This document shows, piece by piece, positions 22,770 to 35,099 of a stretch of 64,000 nucleotides of DNA. Within the stretch, counting starts at the first letter, position 1, and every line of letters begins with the position of its first letter. Both the position numbers and the translations under genes were made by a program. The stretch spans positions 14,518,191 through 14,582,190 of the forward strand of contig NC_092649.1 of NCBI RefSeq assembly GCF_032118995.1, in the 5' to 3' direction. Below the pieces are notes generated by a model. The model was not told where the DNA came from, searched no databases, and saw nothing but the letters and a program-made list of their open reading frames with translations. The stretch comes from Asterias amurensis. Lineage: Eukaryota; Echinodermata; Asteroidea; Forcipulatida; Asteriidae.

Positions 22770-25414
22770 GGGCTGGACAACACATTGACCAATTTGTTAC
22801 CAGACCCTTCAATGTTAGGCTTGACTTTGTTTGGATTGGTCACCAAGTTGGTTGTTATGTGGAAAGCTCCAAACTCATGTTTCTCCTGAATCACTAAGAT
22901 GATGATCAGTATTTAAATTTACTGAAAATCATTTGTCAAGTCTTTTCCAAAATGTGGCATTCTTGTGGTTTCAATTTTCGGAATTATATTGTCTAGTTTG
23001 CATTTATTTCATTTAGGTAGCTATGCTGGCTGTCCTTAGACAGGGTTGGCTGCTGCAAGCACAGATGATGAAAGCATGTTAACCTGGAACAAAAGAACAT
23101 CGCTGAAGGTTCTACAACATAGATTGCCGTATCATCGTTGAAGGTATATACAGATTTTATGAACCTTGTGTTTTGATTACACTTTTATTAAACAAACTTG
23201 TATTATTCCTAAGTCACAACTGTGCCATCTCTGATGAGCACAATGTTGAGTCCCTCAAAACTTTTTTAAATTTTCAACCTTTCAACCCCCACGTGAAGCG
23301 CTCTCCACCAAGCGTGACTGGCTGAGGTATTTATGAATTAACTTTTATTAAACTTGTATTATTCTTAAGCCACAACTGTGCCATCTCTGATAAGCAGAGT
23401 GTTGAGTCCCCAAAAACTTGCTATGCTGAATCAATGGTCCTATCCACTACAAGTTCATGACCCAATGGTGAGCGATCTCTTGAAACTATCAATGTGTTGT
23501 TCAGCCCTTTAAAAAAACTTACCAACCAAATGATTTGTGTCACTCTGAAACATGATTTTTACTTGATGTTTTGGTGACTTTGATTTTATCATGTAAATTC
23601 CTGCTGTACAGTTTTGTTGTATCACTTCACACCATTTCTAGTTCATGTTGAACTGTTCAAGTCATCTTCAAAGCAACCTTGTACAATCTCTCGATAACAT
23701 TTCATGTTGATATTGTATTGTCGTAATTATTGTTAAATAACAGCCATGCAATGTCTTGCTAGATGACTTTAATAATTAAATGAATAATTAGTGCTTTTTT
23801 TTCTTCTTCAGATTATTCACATTGAAGAACCACCTCATTGTCCGAAGCAATACACCAGTGTCCCCCCCCCTCCTCAGACCTAGGGTCATTTATACCCGAA
23901 GTCAATTTGATTTGGAACCTAGTCTCTTCATCACCAGTCTCCCCCCCCCCCAGACTTAGGGTCTTCTATACCCGAAGTCAATTCATTTAGGACTATATAC
24001 ACTCCCTTCCTGCTCCAAATTGCATCTTCAGCTACCACTCACCTGTATATGCAAGAGTTGGAGTCCAGCAGTCTCCTGACGGACAGAGTATACTGTCTGA
24101 AATATAGAGCCCACCGGTTCTTCTCAGAACCAAAAATCACTCAATAGAGATGATCTACCTACTAAGTTTGTAAATCATTATGTTGCATTCGGAGGGTAGG
24201 CTTTTTTTGAGCCATTGCAATGATTGCTGATGTTATTTTTACAACTTAATGTTGTGTTCTCTATTCATGCCAAGCCAAATTAATAGTGTACTGTGCCAAT
24301 AATTTCAGAGGTAATCATTCTCCATCTACAGTAACAATTCTAAGGTTATATTCTACTTACCAAATCATATCCAAAGTAATTTGTGTGCAATTTCTCAAAA
24401 CCATTCCAAGATAGTGTTGTATCGCTAAAGTTAAATTCAATTGCAATTTTTTCCAAAGACACTTTACCATTATTGCGTCCTCTTTTAAGTTGGGCGTAAG
24501 GCTGGTGAGAGACCCAATTGTATATATCTTGGAAAGAAGGGTTTGCCCTGGTGTTTCTGGCATGTTTGACAAATGATTGTGTATATAAGGGTCTTGTATT
24601 TCAACAAGTTAGCATACTGTCTTTAACAAATAGATGACACTTTATAAATGCTTAATTTTTTTACTTTTCAACTACTTCAGATCCAAGGAGGCTCTTGAAG
24701 AGGGTCAGAACACTCAAGCTGGTAGAATTTGAACTAAAACTGTCCAATGAGAACAGCAGTGATGAACACGACATCTAGAGTCCCCATCAAGACACGGCCT
24801 CAAACCATCATGAGAACACAGGTTTGACTGCTCTCAAGGAAATCATTCATTAAGTATACTTTTTGTATCACCCTTTCAAATTTCCAAAAACACTTTCTGT
24901 GCACTCCCTCAAAACTTTTCATCTTACTGATTTTCAAACATCAAACGGTTCATCAGCTGCTTAACTTTTCTCAAACAATAATGTAAACAGACCTTTTAAC
25001 TTTTGGCTTTAAAACTTTGTGTCCCCAAATTGGTTGTGACATAGAAAGGTCCAAGGTCATCTTTGTTGTTCCTCAAAAACTAAGATGCTGGACTGTCTTT
25101 AAATTTACAGAAAATCATTTTGTCAAGTATTTTGTAAAATGTGGCATTCTTGTGATTTTTATTATGGGACTTTTCTTGTCATGTTTGCTTTAATTTCATC
25201 TAGATTACCATGCAATGTATGCCTTATTAGGGCATCCCTGCTTTTATTATCCACCCCCCCCCCCGAATGCCATACTGGTATTGAACTTAAAAACTTACAA
25301 TCTGTAATACAGATTGTAAGTTTCTGTATCGACTTTTGTCTTGCTGTGACTTTACACAAGTTGTTCTTAGTACCAACCATCTTGAGAAATAGTTAATATT
25401 AAACATTTTGTTCT

Positions 25415-27010
25415 CAACTCTTTCAACTTCTTTGACTCTCAAAATTATTTTATTTCTGGATTGTTTTTTCCAAGTCTTTTAAAGCTATTTCAGGTTTATT
25501 TCAACTGTTCCATTAAACCCTTTGAAGTGTTTTTTTTTGCAACTCTTTTTTTTAATACTTTTTTGTTAACTTGTTTTCAAGATTTTCTTTTACTAATTTT
25601 TTTTCAATTAAACATGCTGAATTCACAAAAAATTCTGTATTATTTTGTAAGTCTCCTTGACCCATTCAAAATGATTAGCTAAGCTGGTGTTGGGTTTACT
25701 AATTTGAAGTTAAGTCGGCTGAGGACACTTCAGGTTGAACTTCTTTTGGCTGAGGACACTTCAGATGGAACTTAGTTCGTAGCTACATTTGAACCTGTAA
25801 GTATGAACACATTTCTTTACTAACTTCACCAGAACATAGAACGACACTTCAGATTGAACTTCATCTTCAGCTACATTTGGACATGTGAGTATGAAAAAAC
25901 TTTCTTGAAAAATCACGCCACACGCACAACATGGAACGGAGCATATGCGGCCTCAGGCCGACGGTCCTGAGTGCAAACCTTTATCAGAGCTATCCTTAAA
26001 CTATCCTATTTCTCGCCCATAAAACTCCTGACAAAGTCTTCCCAAGAAATCGTCCCCCGAAAGTATCTACCAAGTGTTCTCCCAGTCTAATTTTTTATTT
26101 CAACTCTTTCAAGTTTTGTTTAGGTTTTGAGTTTCTTCCTTCAAATTTGTCAAATCTTCAAAGTTTTTTCTTCAGTTGTTCTCAAGTTCTTTTCAGTTGT
26201 TCGCAACTCTATAAAATGTTCTTTTTCTCAGTTCTTCAAAGTTTTTGTTCTCAACTCTTCATAATTTCCTTAACTTACGTCTCCAAGTTTTCCTAATTTT
26301 TCAAGTTTTTTTCTCAACTTTCAAAAAAAGAAATTCTTCAAAATCAACTCTTCCAAATTTTCGTAACCACATCTTCAATTTTTTTTTAGTAACACTTCCA
26401 AGCTTTTTTTCTCAACTCTACCATTTTCTTTATCAACACTTCAAAGTTTTTTCTCAACTCTTCCATTTTTTTCTCAACTCTTCACAATTGTTGTATCAAC
26501 TCTTCACAGTTGTTGCGTCAACTCTTCCAAGTGTTTTTCTAAAGCCTTCCAAGTTTCTTATCAATATCAACTCTTCCAAATTTTCTTAATCAACTCTTTC
26601 CAGTGTTTTATCAATATCAACTCTTCCAAATGTTCTTCACCAAATCTTCTAAGTTGTTTTCTCAACTCTTACAGTTTCTTTTTTTCTCAACTCTTCAAAA
26701 TTCTTAACCAATTTTCTTAACTCTTTTTCTTAACTCTTCCAAGTTCTTAATCATCTCTTCCAATTTTTTTCTAAACTTTTGCACGTTGTTTTCTAAACTC
26801 TTCCAAGTCTTTTTCTAAAGCCTTCCAAGTTCTTAATCAACCTTTTCAAGTTTTAATAAACTCTTTCAAGTTATTTTATCAATTCTTCACTAAATCTTCT
26901 AAGTGTTTGTTCTCAACTCTTCATAGTTCTTATTCAAAGTTCTTTTTCAATTCTTCCAAGTTTTGTCTCAACTCAAAATTCTTAACCAATTTTCTTAACT
27001 CTTTTTCTTA
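25415..27010 (+). repeat. Pyrimidine-rich minisatellite, left arm
   Basis: Degenerate units of roughly 20-35 bp around CTCAACTCTTCCAAGTTTTT, interrupted at about 25690-26080 by the inner stem. The strand is strongly T/C-rich. Open frames in it are low-complexity and not genes. Confidence 0.88.
25690..26080 (+). repeat. Near-identical inner stem, left copy
   Basis: Unique-looking sequence whose reverse complement is at 36040-36420. A 91-bp core starting near 25914 differs from its partner at only two positions, both G/A changes. The left copy also carries a short local duplication near 25992-26005. It contains a small GC palindrome, GGCCTCAGGCC. Confidence 0.9.
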
Positions 27011-27019
27011 ACTCTTCTT

Positions 27020-28312
27020 TAAATTGGGCGGGGCCTATTTTCTGTTGTCTTTCTAAAAATGCATACTAATTTCAATTGTCTTTAAATTGGGCGGGGCCTA
27101 TTTTCTATTGTCTTTTCAAATATGCCTTATTGTCTTTAAATTGGGCGGGGCATATTTTCTATTGTCTTTCTAAATATGCAAACTACATTCTATTGTCTTA
27201 AAATTGGGCGGGGCCTATTTTCTATTGTCTTTTCAAGTATGCAAACTACTTTCTATTGTCTTAAAATTGGGCGGGGCCTATTTTCTATTGTCTTTCTAAA
27301 AAATGCATACTAATTTCTATAGTCTTTAAATTGGGCGGGGCCTATTTTCTATTGTCTTTTCAAGTACGCATACTCTTTTCTATTGTCTTAAAATTGGGCG
27401 GGGCATATTTTCTATTGTCTTTCTAAATATGTATACTAATTTCAATTGTCTTTAAATTGGGCGGGGCATATTTTCTATTGTCTTTTCAAGTATGCATACT
27501 AATTTCTATTGTCTTAAAATTGGGCGGGGCCTATTTTCTATTGTCTTTCTAAATATGCATACTTATTTCAATTGTCTTTAAATTGGGCGGGGCATATTTT
27601 CCATTTTACTCAAGTATGCATAATAATTTATATTGTCTTTAAATTGGGCGGGGCCTATTTTCTTTTGTCTTTTCAAGTATGCATACTAATTTCTATTGTC
27701 TTTAAATTGGGCGGAGCATATTTTCTATTGTCTTTTCAAGTATGCATACTAGTTTCTATTGTCTTTAAATTGGGCGGGGCCTATTTTCTATTGTCTTTTC
27801 AAGTATGCATACTAATTTCTATTGTCTTTAAATTGGGCGGAGCATAATTTCTATTGTCTTTTCAAGTATGCATACTAATTTCAATTGTCTTTAAATTGGG
27901 CGGGGCCTATTTTCTATTGTCTTTCTAAATATGCATACTCATTTCAATTGTCTTTAAATTTGGCGGGGCCTATTTTCTTTTGTCTTTTTAAAAATGCATA
28001 CTATTTTCTTTTGTCTTTTCAAAAATGCATACTAATTTCTTTTGTCTTTTCAAAAATGCATACTAATTTCTATTGTCTTAAAATTGGGCGGGGCTATTTT
28101 CTATTGTCTTTTCAAGTATGCAAACTACTTTCTATTGTCTTAAAATTGGGCGGGGCCTATTTTCTATTGTCTTTCTAAAAAATGCATACTAATTTCTATA
28201 GTCTTTAAATTGGGCGGGGCCTATTTTCTATTGTCTTTTCAAGTATGCATACTCTTTTGTATTGTCTTAAAATTGGGCGGGGCCTATTTTCTATTGTCTA
28301 AATATGTATACT
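27020..28312 (+). repeat. GC-box minisatellite, left arm
   Basis: About 20 units of 62-68 bp, each built as ATTGTCTTTAAATTGGGCGG then GGCCTATTTTCTATTGTCTT then a TATGCATACTAATTTCT-like spacer. GGGCGGGGC is a perfect Sp1/KLF GC box standing in otherwise very AT-rich DNA. One or two units carry GGCGGAGC or TGGCGGGGC variants. A few spacers lose the GC box (about 27990-28070). Confidence 0.92.
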
Positions 28313-31300
28313 AACAAAAGAAGCTCATTTGCATATTAAAACAAAAAACAAAAGAAGCTTATTTGCATATTAAAAACAAAACAAAAGAAGATTATTTGCA
28401 TATTAAAAAGACAAAAGAAACTAATTTGCATATTAAAAAAAGACAAAAGAAGCTAATTTGCATATTAAAAACAAGACAAAAGAAGCTAATTTGCATATGA
28501 ACAACAAAACAAAAGAAGCTAATTTGCATGTTAAAAACAAAACAAAATTAGCTTATTTGCATATTCAAAAAGACAAAAGAAGCTTATTTGCATATTAAAA
28601 ACAAAACAAGCTTATTTACATATTAAAAAAGACAAAAGAAGCTAATTTGAATATTAACAACAATACAAAAGAAGCTTATTTGCATATTAAAAAAGACAAA
28701 AGAAGCTAATTTGCAAATTAAAAACAATACAAAAGAAGCTTATTTGCATATTAAAAAGACAAAATAAGCCAATTTGCATATTAAAAAAAACAAAAGAAGC
28801 TTATTTGCATACTAAAAAAGACAAAAGAAGCTTATTTGCATATTAAAAAAGACAAAATAAGCTAATTTGCATATTAAACACAAACAAAAGAAGCTCATTT
28901 GCATATTAAAACAAAAACAAAAGAAGCTTATTTGCATATTAAAAACAAAACAAAGGAAGATTATTTGCATATTAAAAAGACAAAAGAAACTAATTTGCAT
29001 ATTAAAAAAGACAAAAGAAGCTTATTTGCATATTAAAAACAAACAAAAGAAACTAATTTGCATATTAAAAACAAGACAAAAGAAGCTAATTTGCATATGA
29101 ACAACAAAACAAAAGAAGCTAATTTGCATATTAAAAACAAACAAAAGAAGCTTATTTGCATATTAAAAAAGACAAAATAAGCTAATTTGCATATTAAAAA
29201 CAAACAAAAAAAGCTAATTTGCATATTAAAAACAAAACAAAATAAGCTTATATGCAAATAAAAAAAACAAAAGAAGCTTATTTGCATATTAAAAAATACA
29301 AAAGAAGCTAATTTGCATATTAACAACAAACAAAAGAAGCTTATTTGCATATTAAAAACAAAACAAAAGAAGCTTATTTGCATATTAAAAACAAGACAAA
29401 AGAAGCTAATTTGCATATGAACAACAAAACAAAAGAAGCTTATTTGCATACTAAAAAAGACAAAAGAAGCTAATTTTCATATTAAAAACAAAACAAAAGA
29501 AGCTTGTTTGCATACATAAAAAAGACAAAAGAAGCTAATTTGCATATTAAAGAGACAAAAAGCTTATTTGCATATTAAAAACAAGACAAAAGAAGCTTAT
29601 TTGCATATGAACAACAAAACAAAAGAAGCTTATTTGCATATTAAAAAGACGAAAGAAGCTAATTTGCACACTAAAAAAGACAAAAGAAGTTAATTTGCAT
29701 ACGAAAAAAGACAAAAGAATCTTATTTGCACACAAACAAAGACAATGTAATCTAATTTGCATACGAAAAAAGACAAAGGAACCAAATTTGCATACGAAAA
29801 AAGACAATAGAAGCTAATTTGCATACGAAAAAAGACAATAGAAGCTAATTTGCATACGAAAAAAGACAAAGAAAGTGCCAGAAAACGCTAATTTGCATAC
29901 TATAAAAGACAAAAGAATCAAAGACAAAGGAACCTAATTTGCATACGAAAAAAGACAATAGAAGCTAATTTGCATACGACAAAAGACAAAGGAATTGCCA
30001 ATTTGAATAGGCAGAAAACGCTTATTTGCATACGAAAAAAGACAAAGGAACCTTATTTGCATACGAAAAAGACAATAGAATCTAATTTGCATACGAAAAA
30101 AGACAATAGAATCTAATTTGCATACGAAAAAAGACAAAAAAAGACAAAGGAATTGCCAATTTGAATAGGCAGAAAACGCTTATTTGCATACGAAAAAAGA
30201 CAAAGGAACCTTATTTGCATACGAAAAAAGACAATAGAAGCTAATTTGCATACGACAAAAGACAATAGAATCTAATTTGCATACGAAAAAGACAATAGAA
30301 TCTAATTTGCATACGAAAAAAGACAATAGAAGCTAATTTGCATACGACAAAAGACAAAGGAATTGTCAATTTGCATACGAAAAAGACAAAGGAAGCTAAT
30401 TTGCATACGACTAAAGACAAAGGAACCTTATTTGCTTACAAAAAAGACAATAGAATCTAATTTGCATACTATAAAAGACAAAAGAATCTAATTTGCATAC
30501 AAAAAAGACAATATAATCTAATTTGCATACGAAAAAAGACAAAGGAATTGCCAATTTGAATAGGCAGAAAACGCTTTTTTGCATACGAACAAGACAAAGG
30601 AACCTAATTTGCATACGAAAAAAGACAAAAGAATCTTATTTGCATACAAAAAAGACATTAGAATCTAATTTGCATACTATAAAAGACAAAAGAATCTAAT
30701 TTGCATACAAAAAAGACAAAGGAATTGCCAATTTGAATAGGCAGAAAACGCTTATTTGCATACGAAAAAAGACAAAAGAATCTAATTTGCATACAAAAAA
30801 GACAATAGAATCTAATTTGCATACGAAAAAAGACAATAGAAGCTTATTTGCATACGAAAAAATACAAAAAAGTGCCAATTTGAATAGGAAGAAAACGCTA
30901 ATTTGCATACGAAAAAGACAATAGCTTATTTGCATACGACAAAAGACAATAGAAGCTAATTTGCATACGAAAAAAGACAAAGGAACCTTATTTGCTTACA
31001 AAAAAGACATTAGAATCTAATTTGCATACTATAAAAGACAAAAGAATCTAATTTGCATACAAAAAAAAGACAATATAATCTAATTTGCATACGAAAAAAG
31101 ACAATAGAAGCTAATTTGCATACGAAAAAATACAAAAAAGTGCCAATTTGAATAGGAAGAAAACGCTAATTTGCATACGAAAAAGACAATAGCTTATTTG
31201 CATACGACAAAAGACAAAGGAATTGTCAATTTGCATACGAAAAAAGACAAAGGAAGCTAATTTGCATACAAAAAAGACAAAGGAACCTAATTTGCATACG

Positions 31301-32719
31301 AAACAAGACAATAGAAGCTTATTTGCATACGATAAAAGACAAAGGAATTGTCAATTTGCATACGAAAAAGACAAAGGAAGCTAATTTGCATACAAAAAAA
31401 AGACAATATAATCTAATTTGCATACGAAAAAAAACCAATAGAAGCTAATTTGCATACGAAAAAAGACAAAGGAATTGCCAATTTGAATAGGCAGAAAACG
31501 CTTATTTGCATACGAAAAAAGACAAAAGAATCTAATTTGCATACAAAAAAGACAATAGAATCTAATTTGCATACGAAAAAAGACAATAGAAGCTAATTTG
31601 CATAAGAAAAAATACAAAGGAACCTTATTTGCTTACAAAAAAGACATTAGAATCTAATTTGCATACTATAAAAGACAAAAGAATCTAATTTGCATACAAA
31701 AAAAAGACAATATAATCTAATTTGCATACGAAAAAAGACAATAGAAGCTAATTTGCATACGAAAAAAGACAAAAAAAGTGCCAATTTGAATAGGAAGAAA
31801 ACGCTAATTTGCATACGAAAAAGACAATAGCTTATTTGCATACGATAAAAGACAAAGGAACCTAATTTGCTTACAAAAAAGACATTAGAATCTAATTTGC
31901 ATACTATAAAAGACAAAAGAATCTAATTTGCATAAAAAAAAAAGACAATATAATCTAATTTGCATACTATAAAAGACAAAAGAATCTAATTTGCATAAAA
32001 AAAAAAGACAATATAATCTAATTTGCATACGAAAAAAAACAATAGAAGCTAATTTGCATACGAAAAAAGACAAAGGAATTGCCAATTAGAATAGGCAGAA
32101 AACGCTTATTTGCATACGAAAAAAGACAAAGGAACCTTATTTGCATACGAAAAAAGACAATAGAAGCTAATTTGCATACGACAAAAGACAATAGAAGCTA
32201 ATTTGCATACGAAAAAAGACAAAGGAATTGCCAATTAGAATAGGCAGAAAACGCTTATTTGCATACGAAAAAAGACAAAGGAACCTTATTTGCATACGAA
32301 AAAAGACAATAGAAGCTAATTTGCATACGACAAAAGACAATAGAACCTTATTTGCATACGAAAAAAGACAAAAGAATCTAATTTGCATACGAAACAAGAC
32401 AATAGAAGCTTATTTGCATACGACAAAAGACAAAGGAATTGTCAATTTGCATACGAAAAAAGACAAAAGAATCTAATTTGCATACAAAAAAAAGACAATA
32501 TAATCTAATTTGCATACGAAAAAAAACAATAGAAGCTAATTTGCATACGAAAAAAGACAAAGGAATTGCCAATTTGAATACAAAAAAAGAAAATATAATC
32601 TAATTTGCATACGAAAAAAGACAATAGAAGCTAATTTGCATACGAAAAAATACAAAAAAAGTGCCAATTTGAATAGGAAGAAAACGCTAATTTGCATACG
32701 AAAAAGACAATAGCTTATT

Positions 32720-33290
32720 TGCATACGACAAAACACAAAGGAATTGTCAATTTGCATACGAAAAAAGACAAAGGAAGCTAATTTGCATACAAAAAAGACA
32801 AAGGAACCTAATTTGCATACGAAACAAGACAATAGAAGCTTATTTGCATACGACAAAAGACAAAGGAATTGTCAATTTGCATACGAAAAAAGACAAAGGA
32901 AGCTAATTTGCATACAAAAAAGACAAAGGAACCTAATTTGCATACGAAACAAGACAATAGAAGCTTATTTGCATACGACAAAAGACAAAGGAATTGTCAA
33001 TTTGCATACGAAAAAAGACAAAGGAAGCTAATTTGCATACAAAAAAGACAAAGGAACCTAATTTGCATACGAAACAAGACAATAGAAGCTTATTTGCATA
33101 CGACAAAAGACAAAGGAATTGTCAATTTGCATACGAAAAAAGACAAAGGAAGCTAATTTGCATACAAAAAAGACAAAGGAACCTAATTTGCATACGAAAC
33201 AAGACAATAGAAGCTTATTTGCATACGACAAAAGACAAAGGAATTGTCAATTTGCATACGAAAAAAGACAAAAGAATCTAATTTGCATAC
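32720..33290 (+). repeat. 125-bp higher-order repeat block 1 in octamer array
   Basis: Four-unit blocks of exactly 125 bp repeat almost without change: equivalent positions fall at 32744, 32869, 32994, 33119 and 33244. Each block holds four octamer-containing monomers with distinct spacers. Near identity between blocks implies recent unequal exchange or replication-based amplification. Confidence 0.9.
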
Positions 33291-33499
33291 AAAAAAAAGA
33301 CAATATAATCTAATTTGCATACGAAAAAAAACAATAGAAGCTAATTTGCATACGAAAAAAGACAAAGGAATTGCCAATTTGAATACAAAAAAAAGACAAT
33401 ATAATCTAATTTGCATACGAAAAAAGACAATAGAAGCTAATTTGCATACGAAAAAATACAAAAAAGTGCCAATTTGAATAGGAAGAAAACGCTAATTTG

Positions 33500-34110
33500 C
33501 ATACGAAACAAGACAATAGAAGCTTATTTGCATACGACAAAAGACAAAGGAATTGTCAATTTGCATACGAAAAAAGACAAAGGAAGCTAATTTGCATACA
33601 AAAAAGACAAAGGAACCTAATTTGCATACGAAACAAGACAATAGAAGTTTATTTGCATACGACAAAAGACAAAGGAATTGTCAATTTGCATACGAAAAAG
33701 ACAAAGGAAGCTAATTTGCATACAAAAAAGACAAAGGAACCTTATTTGCATACGAAACAAGACAATAGAAGCTTATTTGCATACGACAAAAGACAAAGGA
33801 ATTGTCAATTTGCATACGAAAAAAGACAAAGGAAGCTAATTTGCATACAAAAAAGACAAAGGAACCTAATTTGCATACGAAACAAGACAATAGAAGCTTA
33901 TTTGCATACGACAAAAGACAAAGGAATTGTCAATTTGCATACGAAAAAAGACAAAGGAAGCTAATTTGCATACAAAAAAGACAAAGGAACCTAATTTGCA
34001 TACGAAACAAGACAATAGAAGTTTATTTGCATACGACAAAAGACAAAGGAATTGTCAATTTGCATACGAAAAAAGACAAAGGAAGCTAATTTGCATACAA
34101 AAAGACAAAG
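33500..34110 (+). repeat. 125-bp higher-order repeat block 2 in octamer array
   Basis: The same 125-bp four-monomer block recurs here, with equivalent positions at 33802, 33927 and 34052 and further copies from about 33500. It is separated from block 1 by about 200 bp of less regular monomers, which suggests two amplification episodes or a duplication of the block array. Confidence 0.85.
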
Positions 34111-34594
34111 GAACCTAATTTGCATACGAAACAAGACAATAGAATCTAATTTGCAAACGAAAATAACAAAGGAATTGCAAATTAAAAAAGACAAAGAAAC
34201 CTATTTTGCATACGAAAAAAGACAAAAGAATCTAATTTGCATACGAAAAAAAACAAAGGAATTGTCAATTTGCATACGAAAAAAGACAAAGGAAGCTAAT
34301 GTGGATACAAAAAGACAAAGGAACCTTATTTGCATACGAAAAAAGACAATAGAATCTAATTTGCATACAAAAAAAGACAAAAGAATCTAATTTGCATACA
34401 AAAAAAGAGAATAGAATCTAATTTGCATACGAAAAAAGACAATGGAATTGCCAATTTGAATAGGCAGAAAATTCTAATTTGCATACGAAAAAAGACAATA
34501 GAAGCTAATTTGCATACGAAAAAAGACAAAAGAATCTAATTTGCATACGAACAAGACAAAGGAACCTAATTTGCATACTAAAAAAGACAAAAGG

Positions 34595-34857
34595 CAAATA
34601 AGCCTTTGTTGTTTGTTTCTCATATGCAAATTAGCTTCTTTTGTCTTTTTAAGTATGCAAATGAGCTTCTTTTTTGTTTTCATTATGCAAATGAGCTTCT
34701 TTTGTTTTGTTTTCAATATGCAAATTAGCTTCTTTTGTCTTTTTAAACATGCAAATAAGCTTCTTTTGTTTGTTTTTAATATGCAAATTAGCTTCTTTTG
34801 TCATTTTGATATGCAAATAAGCTTTTTTGTATTTTGTAATATGCAAATTAGCATATT
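34595..34857 (-). repeat. Octamer array, right of fold (inverted)
   Basis: At about 34595 the array flips strand. Units now read ATGCAAATTAGCTTCTTTTG on the + strand, the reverse complement of the left-hand type found at 28313-29700. Only about seven units are present, so the central array has expanded on one side only. A short self-complementary junction, AAAGGCAAATAAGCCTTT, sits at the fold point. Confidence 0.88.
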
Positions 34858-35095
34858 TGAAAACACAATAGAAAATAGGCCCCGCCCATTTTAAAGACAA
34901 AAGAAGGTAATATGCAAATTTGAAACTACAATGGAAAATAGGCCACGTTACTATGCATACTAGGGAAAAAAAAAGAAACTAGGGCCCGCCCATTTTTATG
35001 ACAATAGAAATTAGTATGCATATTAGAAAAGACAATAAAAAATAGGGCCCGCCCACTTTTAAGACAAGAAATTAGATACAGCAAGATACAGAAAA
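34858..35095 (-). repeat. GC-box minisatellite, right arm
   Basis: Three to four decayed inverted copies of the left-arm GC-box unit. They are recognised by AATAGAAAATAGGCCCCGCC and later AGGGCCCGCCCA variants with TATGCAT spacers. The array is far shorter than its left-arm partner. Confidence 0.85.
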
Positions 35096-35099
35096 TAGA

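Larger units (their letters stand above)
20899..24950 (+). repeat. Tandem unit 2 with exon-like modules A, A, C, B
   Basis: Second ~4 kb unit. Exon-like segments: A at 21105-21231 and 23017-23143, C at 23812-24195, B from 24681; each has the same AG and GT borders as in unit 1. Elements at 21293-21682 and 22041-22769 are inserted here but not in unit 1. C-runs at about 23860 and 23940 disrupt any frame through C. A third unit starts at 24950 and breaks off near 25240, where the repeat core begins. Confidence 0.72.
8300..34594 (+). repeat. Left arm of giant inverted duplication
   Basis: Many blocks in this arm occur again, reverse-complemented and in mirrored order, in 34595-49880. Matched pairs I checked by eye: 8300-8480 with 49700-49882; 8999-9100 with 48780-48882; 9336-9385 with about 48460-48500; 9940-10180 with 46400-46640; 10809-11170 with 45915-46370; 11800-12020 with 41815-42020; 25690-26050 with 36040-36420. 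Sequence outside 8300 and 49882 shows no match. The arm is longer than its partner because of a LINE, several miniature transposons, an extra ~4 kb tandem unit and a much larger central array. Outer parts look roughly 70-80% alike, so this is an old duplication rather than a copy error. Confidence 0.9.
28313..34594 (+). repeat. Octamer (ATTTGCAT) minisatellite array, left of fold
   Basis: About 6.3 kb of head-to-tail units of roughly 31-35 bp, nearly every one containing ATTTGCAT, the reverse complement of the POU/Oct octamer ATGCAAAT. From about 28313 to 29700 the units read AGCTAATTTGCATATTAA with A-rich spacers. After about 29700 they read CTAATTTGCATACGAAAA with GACAAAGGAA or GACAATAGAA spacers. 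Unit length implies well over 150 octamers (estimated, not counted). The long open frames here, rich in NLHTKK-like or CKLASFVFF-like repeats, are by-products of the repeat, because several frames on both strands stay open. Confidence 0.93.

Noticed and set aside
27572..28178. Open frames with SLNWAGPIFYCLS-like repeats as a membrane protein
   Set aside because: They are translation of the GC-box minisatellite; period and composition match the repeat exactly.
28313..34594. CRISPR-like array of short repeats with variable spacers
   Set aside because: The monomers are contiguous diverging satellites, the 'spacers' are themselves repeated, there are no cas genes, and the window is animal-like with introns and SINEs.
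28812..34900. Dozens of long open frames on both strands encoding NLHTKK/KLICI or CKLASFVFF repeats
   Set aside because: They follow the minisatellite period, are open in several frames and both strands at once, and have no start or splice context. They are by-products of a stop-poor repeat unit.
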